DNA from: Xylogone sp. PMI_703
Taxonomy: Eukaryota; Ascomycota; Leotiomycetes
Direction: 5' to 3'
Length of the DNA: 64,000 bases
Assembly: GCA_021399445.1 (NCBI GenBank)
Contig: JAJTUQ010000001.1
Span: 8,556,001-8,620,000, forward strand
Position 1 is the first letter of the stretch. Every line of letters starts with the position of its first letter. Under the pieces are notes generated by a model, which did no database searches, was not told the DNA's origin, and saw nothing but the letters and a program-made list of their open reading frames with translations. A program made the position numbers and the translations under genes. This document shows positions 43,735 to 54,417 of the stretch, piece by piece.

Positions 43735-44842
43735 AGGGTAGCTTTAAAACGGTTTCGAGAATCAACAAGCAACTGTAAACTTTATGACGTACAACTCCCT
43801 TTTAAGTGTTGGAAGAACTGTGTCATATGAAGCTGATTTGATAATTTTTACTTTATCCCCCTTTAAAGTTCTGAGATTAGAGAGTTTTGCAGGGACTCAG
43901 AGAGTCCTATGTTCTTTTCAACAGAATCATGAAACGACGACTGAACTTAAATTGCTAACTATTATTATAGTATAACCTGAAAATAGTTATTAAGTATGGT
44001 TTATATTATTGTAATCTTTCAATATCTGAATAAACCGTGTGGATGCTAGAATTCCGCTCCAATCACGACGGATGGGATGTGTTCTTTACGTGCCATTATA
44101 TTCGGGAACTGTGTTATAAAACATACGAGCATCACCGAGAGACCATCAAAAGGGCTATTACAGCTATTCTCGTGTCAAGGATTTGTTTTCGAGAATAGAT
44201 ATGATTATAGGACTTGATAGGCCACTGGTAATTGGCGTTTATTCCACTTGAGTTAACGTCGATGAATGTACGGAACTTTGTATGACATGCGTTATAGAAG
44301 CATTGCTATGTGTTTGGTGGTACAAGAAACTCTTACCGCCCCCAACTCTTGAATCCTATCCTACGTATTACTGACACAATTTCCTTGATAATACACACCC
44401 GCTCAGCAGTTTCCTGCTGCTGCCCAGCACCACATATGACCAGAATCCATAACTGAAAGTCAGGGAAGATTGACCAACCAGTGGAATGCTGAAGCAGCAA
44501 CGCATGAATTTTGTTCCTATGGCCATGCACACTCCCCCACGTGATACTCCTATCGGAGCTTGAAAACCTCTAACAAAACAATCAAAGCCAGACGAATAAT
44601 CTCTCTCATCGCCAGCTCTGGTTCTCTATTGCTCTGCCCGTACGGGATAAAGTGCCAAGAGAAAAAATAGTAAGTGAGCTTGACTTCCCATATAACGCTT
44701 ATCGATCAGCAGCTTATCGATTAATCGATGGCCAGCCTGACCGTGCTTGGATAATTAATCCAGATTATTAATACAAGTATCGTGTTTGATTAAAGTCAAT
44801 ATAGAATCAGGCTGTTGTAATGCTCCCGCCAGATTATAGGCC
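43735..44842. other. Intergenic region right of the fold-back element
   Basis: About 1.1 kb, AT-rich from 43800 to 44060, with no supported gene. Short inverted TCGAT/ATCGA pieces (AGCTTATCGATTAATCGATGG at about 44710) are present but too small to interpret. Confidence 0.4.
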
Positions 44843-47448
44843 TTAATCCCCATGTGACGTCAAATTCCACTTTTCCAGCGGTACTGGTGCTGGTGTCAGC
44901 GGTAACCAGGTCGCATTCCATACTGGCGAAAACATGACGGCTACAGTATGTGTACCAGCGGGAATATCGATTGCCAGCACCCTCACTCCCGGATTGGACA
45001 AGTCCTTTTCACCTTCGGGGAGAGGAGGATCACTTGCTAAGCGGATAGGTTGTAGGGTGCGGAAGGAGGACGTAGGGGATTGAATACTTATGTTTAAGAA
45101 CTTCCCGTGAAGAGTGAGAACTGAACATCAAAGGTTATGACTCTCCCTGTATGATCTGGAAGCATGACGACTCACAGGCGGTTCTTCCGTCTCCGCTACA
45201 TGTTATCGATGCATTGGTGTGCATTCTCCATTGGCTCTTTGCGGTTGCATTGGTGATCTCATCTTGAATCAAAACCTGCTTCCGTCTATTCAGCAATCGA
45301 ATGCCGCGCTTTATGACAGTACCATTGTAAGCGTTAGTGAGGTCAGCGATCCAATATGCTGTACTCTGATCAGCTGCGTACTTGATCTCTGATTCTTCTC
45401 CATGGGTGCTTGAGGGCCCCGAAGCAAGGTACGGATCCACAATTTGATTAGAGTTGTTGTACATGATTGTGTTATGGCCTTCCGTGCGGCAACGGTAGTA
45501 GAGCCAACGCGGGCTATCCTGGGCCTCACTGGAAAAGTAGCCAGTCGATAGATAGTCGCCCTGGCAGAGCTCACCTGCCCAGCGCTCGCCTAGGGCATCG
45601 AGGACGAAGCTACCTGCGTCAATATGGCCGTCTAACAAAATTCAGGTCAGTGCTTAATTGAAGCGACAAGTATGCTTCGACTTATTCCTTACGTGTCTGA
45701 TGGCCGGTCGGCTTTCCTGCCTTCATAGCTGCGAACAATCCAGCAGGGTCGGTCCAGGTAGAACGCATGGAGACCCAGGCATCATTATCACAAGGAAAAC
45801 TTCTATCCAGCGGAAAATCCACGAACCATCCGCCGGTAACTTGCGGGTTATACCAGAACATGCTAACAGGGTCAGGAGCGTCGGGGCGGTCCCGTTGATA
45901 AAGAGCGTATCTGGGGACTACGAGGGTTACAAGAGTTATTACAAGAGCAGGTCCATAAAGACATTGGACCCACCATGATACTGATCAGCGTAGAAAAACA
46001 ACGCGTTGGCCGAAGCGGTGTATTTAGCAGGTCCTACAACATCCATCAGCATGACAAGCTCGCTCGGGAGCAGCTCGGTGTGTATTAATCAAACCGCAGT
46101 CGCCATAATTGAACTTCTGGGTCATCCCCCAATTATAAATGTGAGCAAGGCTTGTGTTTATAGTTGCCGGATTAACTGTGAGCATCCGCTGGGTGTTTCC
46201 TGTTGCGGTAAGCAGCGCAGAAGCCATCTGCGCGTGTGCTTGTGTGCCAAAATACCTTTATTAGAGCGTCAGCACTCGCTCCAGCCACGAAAATGATCCA
46301 CTCACCAATAATCTGGGGTTTCGGTCCACGCCCCACAAGAATGAACTGCTTGAGCACAATTCTGCTGGGCATTTGGAACAGCAGTTGCAAGAAGCCTGGA
46401 GGCGGTGCCAGTTGGGTCTTCGTTATAGACGGCGAGAGATCCGATTATCATGCCTGCATTGACGACGCCTTTATCACGACTATAGTCAGTGAAGCAACTG
46501 ACAAGTAATTGAGACCGGGGAAGCCCTCACAGTTCCAGTTTCCGTTTACTGATAAAAACCACATATCAGCATCGTAAGCATCAATGCCCTTCTGAAGGCC
46601 AAGCGAGATGATGGACCACATAATGGCATCGCGCTGAGTGGTATTCCATGCATTATAGAGCCAATCATAGGCGTAAGCGAAAGCAATGATGAATTCGCCT
46701 ACGTCAAGCCAGTGCCTGAAGAAGGATGTCAGAAATGCAGAGAAGGAGACGACAGCAAAACCTACTCTGAGTTCCAATTATCGCCAGGGACTCCAAAATA
46801 CCGAGTAGAGTTTCCCGAAGCAACAACTACCTCTTCCCAAACTCGGTTAGCCCACTTAGTATTATTTGACATACGATAAGCATACGCCCAGTGCTTGATC
46901 CTCAATTGGACCTCTCTGGCAATGTCAAGGACGCCACTCCCCGTTGGACCGCCGTCCATCGTGTAGTTCACCGGTTCCATACCGTGAAATTGGGCGGCTC
47001 TTTCAAATATGGTCTCGTTCCAACTTGCGAGATAAGGATCTGCGGCGACCAGAGCAGGGAGACGACTCCATTTGTAGCTAGGTGCAAACAGTCTAGGATG
47101 TTGTGGTTGAACCTCGGTCAACAATCCACTCTTCGGCTCCCGGGGATCTGGATCCCACGAGATAGAGTCATTTGCATTGAAAGCCGGAGCAGACAGTTGG
47201 CCCAAATCAACATAGATAGGGACTCCATAATCATTATAAGAACTGAACAGCCGCTGCGCGGCCCCAGATTGATGGAACTCTCCATTTTGTTGATGCCTGC
47301 CGAATTCCCCAGATATTAGACCTGCTGAAGACGAACTGCTGAGATGCCCAAGGCGGATCAATATGAAGACCACCAGACTCAAGAACGCATAGATACCAGC
47401 AACCTTGCCAACTCGAATATATGAAACGACCGAGAATGAGTGCCACAT
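44843..47448 (-). CDS. Heparinase II/III-like polysaccharide lyase, membrane-anchored
   Basis: Eight exons fit in phase: 47448-46767, 46716-46531, 46468-46306, 46255-46095, 46033-45974, 45917-45693, 45631-45176 and 45120-44843 (introns 50-62 bp), 736 aa. One N-terminal helix (about 16-36, VAGIYAFLSLVVFILIRLGH) after basic residues predicts a type II anchor with the enzyme outside. An alpha/alpha-toroid domain follows (RLPALVAADPYLASW, WALDV/EFIIAFAYAYDWLY, the NGNWNC joined to NAGMIIGSLAVYNEDP segment, FNYGDCGP). A C-terminal beta-sandwich of the heparinase II/III type comes last (HQTHGHIDAGSFVLDALGERWA, TEGHNTIM, IQDEI). The HGHxDxGSF stretch is the family's conserved active-region motif. 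The enzyme should cut uronic-acid-containing polysaccharide by beta-elimination. It lies 1 kb from galactose oxidase on the same strand. The acceptors AAAG at 46469 and 46256 are atypical. Confidence 0.88.
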
Positions 47449-48453
47449 TATGTGAGGGTTGCTAGCACCTGTCGTTGAAGCAGACCTCTTTCAGCAACCC
47501 GTCGAGAGGGTAGATATCGGAAGGCTTAATTAGATGGCAAAAAAAATTTGGGCAAAAACCGAGCAGCCCATTCGCAGAAGTGAGCGCAAGGCAGCAGTCG
47601 CAGGCTAGTCCGAAGTCCCAAATGCGTACGACCATCAGCAATTGTTGAGTAAAGACAGCATTAACCCTCTAGAGGTATATTTAAGGACGGACTCTGGATG
47701 AAGGGGCCGTGGGATGTGGCCTGCTCTTAACAGCCAGCTGCCGGAACATAGGTCCCATTAGGATGAAATCAAAAGAATTATTAATACACAGTATACAGTA
47801 TGCAGTATCAGCACTAGGAAATACCCATGTTAGCGCCATTCCGCTACATTTTGAGATTCTACGGTATAGCTGTAGTTGGACTGCCGTGGATAAGCATAAG
47901 CCTATGGCTTAAGCCAAGCGGAGCTTTGTCTGCATATCGACTTTACGTAGAAACGCCCCACAGCCTTCACAACTCGCATATGTGCGAGTTAATCTTCGGC
48001 ATAACCGAAAATAAGGAAGAGGTATTTCTCTCCCTTGTAGTCAAAGAGCTTGACTAAATACTTGAGAAGAGGCAAACTTTCGCTTCATACCAGTCGGCTC
48101 ATTTGGAAAAAGTTTAAATTAAGTATGTATGCAAATTTGTAGCCCCACCTGACCACGGCCCGCTTTTGACTGCAACTCACTTGTTCTTCGCTGATCAGTT
48201 TATATCAAAATAATCAGGTTGTTTAACGTACAAATTACAAAGATTAATAAACGCTGGTTTTAGTAACATTAAAAAGATATGGTATTACTTTAATCTATGA
48301 GTGACATTTAAGAGGAACTGTAGTAAAAGGCTTGTAAGTAATTAAGCATAAACGACCTGCTTAAGCCAAGATGAAAGTTCCAGACAAGATAAAGCTTAAC
48401 TTGATCATGTTTATAAGCTAATCTTTAGCATAACCGGAAACTCCCCCTAATCG
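47449..48453. other. Intergenic region between lyase and galactose oxidase
   Basis: 1 kb with no supported gene. The plus-strand open frames 47709-47912 and 47827-48057 have no domain. It should hold the lyase promoter and the galactose-oxidase terminator. Confidence 0.4.
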
Positions 48454-50064
48454 TTATGCTGAGGTAATCAAAATCGTCTCTGCAATACTCGGTACTCCGG
48501 CCTTATTCATAGCGAAAAGCATCCAATACCCTGGCAATAAGATGCCACTGTCATCTGGTAGCCGTACTTGGGATATGATGCTCGTTCTTCCCAGCTTAGG
48601 CTTAGGCTCCGGCACCAGCACGATCCGTCGCTGATCCGTGTTAATGGAATGAGTGGCCGATCCGTATCGAATGAGCGCGAACTCATGGACTTGCACATCC
48701 GTCTCGATAGACAGAGGAGAGCCTGCTACGGCGGTCTTCACTGAGACCGCCGTGATACGAGGCCGCACCGCCGGAGAACGGTCGGGGTTCATCAGATATG
48801 GCGGAGTGAACACCTGGATGTCGAGATGATTGGCGGTTGGGTCCGCGCATTTGGCCCAGCATAGACCTCCACCACCCGTCAATACCGTCGCATCGGGAAG
48901 GAGCACGGCGGTGCTGTGATACGTGCGAGGGATGGGCATCTCCGCCATGGGCAAGAACGTTCGGGTCACTGGATTCCACAGTTCGGGAGTCAGGGTGGCG
49001 TTGGCGTCCGTCCACTGAATGGCAAATGACTGGCCGCCGTTGATGAAGACTTCACCCGTGGGTAGGACCACCGCGTTGGCGAAGGCACGGGGATAGTGCA
49101 TGGTACCAATAGCCTCGACCCTGCATGGAGCGAAGGGTTCGGACAGCGTGACAACATGCGCAGCCTTGGTGCTGTACGTACCTGCATACCACGGGGAGCC
49201 ACCGAGGGTCAGAATCTTGCCGGCTGCGGCGTCGTACATGACGGCGTTGCCGTTCATCGCATCGTGGTCCTGGGCTCGGGCACCAGCCGCAACGTGGCTG
49301 CCGTTGCCAGCAGTGCCATACCAATTCATGGCCACTGATGGGCCGGCTTGGAACACTGAGTTGTTCTTCCATGCGAAAAGCCAGGGATGATTGTCGTTGC
49401 AGAAATCGCCGCACTTATCGTTGGTGAGCATGGGAGTGGTCGGACAACCTGACAACAACGACCAGGTGTTGGAGGTCGGGTCGTACACCTCGCCTCTCTT
49501 GTCTCCTCTCTGCCCACTCCAGGATCCGCCAATGGTGAACAAACGCCCGTCCGAGAGGGTGGCTTGGGCATGATACCCGCGCCCCATCTTCATGGGCGAG
49601 CCTGGAATCCACCAGTTGAGGGATTCGTCAAAGATGCTCGTGTGGTTTTCAGTGCTACCCCCGGTGACGATAGGACGGCCACTGGCGTCCAGCGACACAC
49701 CCGGGCAGAACATGTTATGGCCCGTGTTCGAGACTTGGTGCCCCGTCACGTTCTTGGTAGCTGGATCATAAATGGCGGTCGTGGTTTGCCCGGGGTTGTC
49801 GAGCTCGCTGCCAAAGACCTCGCCGCGATCAGCAGCCCAGAGCAGCACCTTCCCAGACCTTGGGAGCACGGCCATTGCAGCGGGGACCAGAGGGACCGGA
49901 ATGGAAGCCTCCCAACTTCCAGTGACATGATTGGGCGACGTTTGTGTAGATAACGACGGTAGAGAGAGGACAGAAACGACGGGCTTGCGCTGCAAATAGA
50001 GGCTAAGGATAATAATAAACCCAAGCGGGAGACAGGTACCAATCTGAAATGATAGCCGCGCCAT
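48454..50064 (-). CDS. Galactose-oxidase-family copper radical oxidase (AA5), membrane-anchored or secreted
   Basis: Intronless, 536 aa from the first ATG at 50064 (the frame runs back to a TTG at 50115). An N-terminal hydrophobic stretch (about 8-24, GTCLPLGFIIILSLYL) acts as signal peptide or anchor. A seven-bladed kelch propeller and a C-terminal Ig-like domain follow. All copper and radical residues of Fusarium galactose oxidase are present: Cys in MFCPG (C120) for the Cys-Tyr bond with Y164 (GRGYHAQ), the stacking Trp in GGSWSG (W182), Y382/H383 (RTYHS) and H472 (SATHSINTDQRR). The enzyme oxidises primary alcohols such as galactose C6 to aldehydes, releasing H2O2. The CBM32 domain of secreted galactose oxidase is absent. 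Retention of the Trp argues for sugar rather than simple alcohol substrates. It is divergent from the GT2 gene and co-directional with the lyase. GC content and codon choice are higher than in its neighbours. Confidence 0.93.
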   Translation of the reverse strand: MARLSFQIGTCLPLGFIIILSLYLQRKPVVSVLSLPSLSTQTSPNHVTGSWEASIPVPLVPAAMAVLPRSGKVLLWAADRGEVFGSELDNPGQTTTAIYDPATKNVTGHQVSNTGHNMFCPGVSLDASGRPIVTGGSTENHTSIFDESLNWWIPGSPMKMGRGYHAQATLSDGRLFTIGGSWSGQRGDKRGEVYDPTSNTWSLLSGCPTTPMLTNDKCGDFCNDNHPWLFAWKNNSVFQAGPSVAMNWYGTAGNGSHVAAGARAQDHDAMNGNAVMYDAAAGKILTLGGSPWYAGTYSTKAAHVVTLSEPFAPCRVEAIGTMHYPRAFANAVVLPTGEVFINGGQSFAIQWTDANATLTPELWNPVTRTFLPMAEMPIPRTYHSTAVLLPDATVLTGGGGLCWAKCADPTANHLDIQVFTPPYLMNPDRSPAVRPRITAVSVKTAVAGSPLSIETDVQVHEFALIRYGSATHSINTDQRRIVLVPEPKPKLGRTSIISQVRLPDDSGILLPGYWMLFAMNKAGVPSIAETILITSA

Positions 50065-51560
50065 GGCGAACGGGGTTGGCTTCTGAGTAACATAGAAGAC
50101 GCCTTGAGCTGCCAATGGTGTGGGAGAAGGTTGGGGATCTTAAATCTCAAATTCTACTGGAAGGCTTATTAGTTTACGGGAGCATAGAGAAATACGAAGT
50201 AAGGGGGGAGGCATTACTCTCCAGGGCTCCCTGCTACTCCTTCTACGCAGTAAGTACTGTACTGTAATTATGACACTGGGGCTAGGAGGTACTGCCTCAT
50301 CTGGCAAACACCACCTGCTCGTTCAAAGCTAGCATAGGGGGTTCAATAGATCTGTTCTGGATATATGAATCCTACTGTGGTGTAAACCCGAATAAACCAG
50401 CCTCCGCAGTCTGTGCGCACACCTGTTTTCACCAATAGGGACACGAGGATCCTATTTCTAGCCAATCAAAAGGAAGTTTGGGGGTGTACCCATAGTGTGG
50501 TTTATTCGGGCCTGTACGAAGTAGTTTGTCTGGAACATCAAAGTTGTTGCCAGTACAAACTTCGGGGTCCTAAGAGTCTGACTGCTCGGAATAGGTAATC
50601 CAAGATTCCACAGCATAACCCCAGTTATGAGTTGCGGCGAAAAGTGGAGAGGAGAGTGATTACATTTGGTCGTTGAATGTAACCTCACGCAAACTTTGGA
50701 CGAAGCTCGGTGTTACCTTCGTACATGCGCACAGATTACATTCGTATCACACGGACATCGATAAGTGAGAAAATTATCTCTCCCTTTCTACCGATCTTGT
50801 CAGAGATAAAATATAGCCCTTGTCAAGCCTAGATTTTAACGTTACCTACAGATGTAAGCAGCCTTTACAAGAATTGTGAGTAGAAGTTATAGAGGTTAGC
50901 TCTAGAAGCACCAGAGTTGAAATACACTCTGCCCTCTTAAATGAATGAAGGTGAGTCCTTTATAACAACACCATTAATGCTTAGCTTTTGTTATTTACTT
51001 TTTGGATGCCTTTCTTTTTATTAAAAAAAAAAAATAACATGATCTTAAGAACCTTTTACATAGAATTTGTATAAAAATCATATTATCATCAATTCATCGA
51101 ATTATACAAAAATTCTGTTATTAGGTAATAACACTTATCAACTATAAAGTTAATTAACATGATTATTATAAAGATTTAGCTTCCTTCATTCAAAGAGGGA
51201 AAATCTATCTATAATATCTTATAGTTTTACTTTATACAACGCAATCTTGCACACATGCAACGCAATCTTACACACTTCGTTAAACCCCTTCAGCTACAAA
51301 GACCTCCATACATGTCACACAAAAGATCCCAAAACACGTACTCTCCCTAGAAAACTTGCGCCCGCAGCCGTAGTAAGCTTAAACCGACACTAAAAATGCA
51401 ACCTTTCATTCGTTTATATAAATATTATTGTAAGCATCCTACTGTAAGACCCGCTCGTGACCGCAACCACACCGTTAGGACGCATTATATAAACCAATAT
51501 GATCATCCTTCACAACGAGGCCATGGAGAGCTACTTCAAAATCACCACAAGATCGCCACA
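50065..51560. other. Divergent intergenic region, galactose oxidase / GT2 synthase
   Basis: About 1.5 kb between divergent start codons. The left third is mixed; 50940-51240 is very AT-rich with a 12-base A run at about 51024. Upstream in-frame ATG at 51396 belongs to an extended GT2 frame but is unlikely as a start. No separate gene is supported. Confidence 0.45.
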
Positions 51561-53759
51561 ATGACGGTGTCACCCTTGCCAGAGACAAAAAACCGGCGTC
51601 AAACCGCTCCAAAGTTCTCCAATGAGACTTGCGACAGGAGTTTGATGTCCATTGAGAAGTGTGATAACGAAGATGAGTCCGATGTCATGTCGATGGAACC
51701 TTGGAGGAAATTGATGTTCCGATTCCTGCCGCTTACCGTGATTTTGCCCTATCTTCTCCGCTCTTGGGCAATGTGTCTGCAGGTACAGATGTTGAACGGG
51801 TTTCAAAAAGAGGCAGCTTCACCCCGTGGGCTGTACCTGCCTCGAATCATGCTGCTGGTTCAAGTGGCTCTCTTCTGTAAGACGTTTTACACCTAGGTGC
51901 ATATGGGGCTGGCTAACAGCAAAAGCGACTGAATTCCTACATGCCCTCGGAAAATTTAGCACTCTCTTCGGGAAGTGGCGACCGCGACTCCGACTTGTTG
52001 GCCCAATCGTGCCTTCAATTGATGTCATAGTGCCGTGCTGCAATGAGAGTATTGATGTTATATTGGATACTGTCAAAGGAGCGTTGGCAGTGGACTATCC
52101 GCCACACCGACGTCGGGTGGTCGTGACAGATGACGGCGGATCGCTGGAGCTCGCAAACGCCATCGCCAAATTGGCAATTGACCAACCAAACCTCTATTAC
52201 ACCGCGCGCGAAAAGACCAACAGATCCGGCTATAAAGCCGGGAATCTGAATCATGCGCTGAAGTTTCTCGAAAGCCTTCCCTCAGGTCCAGCTGGCTTCG
52301 TAGCTTCGCTTGACGCAGATATGATCGCTGAGAGGAGGTGGCTTCGGACAGTGATTGCCCACTTGGTTCAAGACCCAAGTTTGGGCTTAGTGTGTCCTCC
52401 ACAGGTAGGTTATGACATGAGGAAACTTGGGACTCCCATGAATACTGATTGCGACCCCAGCATTTTTATAACTTTCCCCGAAACGACCCTCTGTATCAGT
52501 CGCAGAGACATTTTTGGCGCTGTCAAGAGATAGTGAAAGACATGGCTGACACGGCGTGGAACACTGGCTCGGGATGGATCATGAGGCGGCAGGCCGTAGA
52601 CGATATTGGAGGTTTTCCAACCAGCTGTCTTGTTGAAGATGTTGCTTCTTCGATGCGTCTTCTCGCGGCAGGATGGAAATCTGCATATGTACCTGAGGCT
52701 CTACAATATGGGCTATTGCCCGAGACTTTCCAAGGGCATATCAAGCAGTGGACAAGATGGGTGAGTTTCTAAAATCCTACACCATTCCTGCGTACTTTAG
52801 TCTAATCTTCATGGCAAAGATCATTGGTGGTTGCCAACTTGCGCTTCAAATGCGCTTCTACGTTTCTAAATCTCGAACTAGGGCGCTCACTTTGAGCCAA
52901 CGGCTTCAGGGCATGGCGAATGGAATATCAGTGCTTTTAGGCCCGGTCATAACCGTCATTAACATGATTATTACGCCAATCTTCCTGTTCAGTGGAAGTC
53001 ACTTGGTATATTACCACGATCTATCACAGTTGCAGATGTTACTTCGCCTCAACTGCTTGATAATACTCAGCGAATGGGTACATGACCTACATATGTCAAT
53101 TACGAGTGGATATCAGCTCTGCATCCGAGAAGGAAGTAACAAGTACTGGATGGCCCCTTGTGAGTACACCCTAGCAGACGTCTAGCACCCTGTATCACGC
53201 CTCTAACCTTGGAATAGATTACTCGTTCGCCATCATTCAATCTTTCATCCTCCCCTCGTGGCTCGGAGGCAAAGTCACGGGGTTTACCCCGTCCGGCTCA
53301 ATCAGAGATCCATTGAATGAGCGAAGGCCCCGTTTGCGATCTCCTTTAAGGCGGCGACTTCAAAGTGTCCTATTTGACTGTGGTGCAATCTTCCATGTCG
53401 TTCTCGTCTTCCTCTGCATCGCAGGGGTGGTGAGTAGAGTCCACCAGGCCTTCGTAAACTCCGGAGGGGATATGGACCAACTGAGACTCGAGCTTCTAGT
53501 CACCGTGGCGTGGCCGCCACCGACCTGGTTCCAAATCGTCATTGCATGCCTGACTCCTTTGCAGTACGCGATTTTCCCTCCCGATGTCCCGGAACGCCAG
53601 GACCTTCTCCGTAGGGAACTCGCTACAGGAGTGATGTATCCAACTGAGAGATCAAAAAGGGCAACATGGACGATAAAGGAGGCAAGGTATTCTCAGCTTC
53701 ACTTTCTCATCATATTGTATACTATCTATGTTTTTAAGTGTACTTGGTGGATATTCTGA
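51561..53759 (+). CDS. Cellulose-synthase-like GT2 processive glycosyltransferase
   Basis: Five exons in phase: 51561-51876, 51926-52404, 52461-52760, 52820-53159 and 53218-53759 (introns 49, 56, 59 and 58 bp), 658 aa. A cytosolic acidic N-terminus precedes two N-terminal helices (about 50-105). The GT-A catalytic domain shows VIVPCCNE, VTDDGG, SLDADM, a VED in place of TED, and QWTRW, the D, D, D, QxxRW set of processive GT2 synthases. Four to five C-terminal helices follow (ISVLLGPVITVINMIITPIF, LRLNCLIILSEWVHDL, the FHVVLVFLCIAGVV segment, LHFLIILYTIYVF). Such enzymes polymerise a beta-glycan from UDP-sugar and push it through their own membrane channel. Fungal chitin synthases use QRRRW, so this is not one. 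Intron 1 has two in-frame acceptors six bases apart (51919, 51925). Divergent from galactose oxidase. Confidence 0.92.
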
Positions 53760-54417
53760 GGGCTTTTATTATGTTTTATAATAGAAGGTACATTTTCATA
53801 ACGTTTATTGAGGGTTAAGAATGTACAATATTTAGCAAGATGTACAAAGAGTATCAATGTTCTGATTTCAGGTTTATTACACTTTAATACAAATACTATA
53901 ACTTCATCTCAATTGGTGATTTTATCTAGGGGTTAGGAATCTCTCCTCGAAAACGAATGACATCATTAACAGCTTATCTTAATAAGTATGTTTTATAGAA
54001 ATTACTTAATATTTTTAGTAAGAGAGTACTTTTAAAGAGTTTAATAAATCAATTATTATTAAAACTATTTATTATAACTCTAAAATATTTAATAAAGGCT
54101 ATGGCTAAATTGTTATTAACCTTATTTAAATTATTAATTATTAATATTTAGACTAATTAACAATTTAATCTAGATTAAATACTTTAACTAAGTTTTAAAA
54201 TTTTAAAATTCAGATTTATAATTATTAGTTTATCTATAATATATAATATAAAAGGCCAATGATTAGTGGCTGAATCGGAAGCCTAGCTAAGCGGTTCATC
54301 CCACTAAACGGATTTAAATGCCGTTTTCGCATCTAGACCATATAACTAAACTCGGCCAACTGCCCTACAACTGGTCCTTTTATTTTGCGTTAAGAGGGTA
54401 GTAGAAATCACGCAGCT
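53760..54417. other. Strongly AT-rich intergenic region
   Basis: Positions about 53880-54260 are almost entirely A/T, with TTAATTATTAATATT-like runs and no open frame, as expected of DNA eroded by C-to-T mutation. A small hairpin AAACGG-N9-CCGTTT lies at about 54305-54326. No tRNA or gene. Confidence 0.5.

Noticed and set aside
43286..43768. 160-aa minus-strand open frame with repeated CNK/QKxCC peptides
   Set aside because: It is produced by the fold-back repeat: the same motif is read forward and in reverse complement. No family, start context or splice signals support a protein.
48507..50150. Many open frames on both strands over the galactose oxidase gene
   Set aside because: They are shadows of a GC-rich intronless gene with all catalytic residues in one frame.
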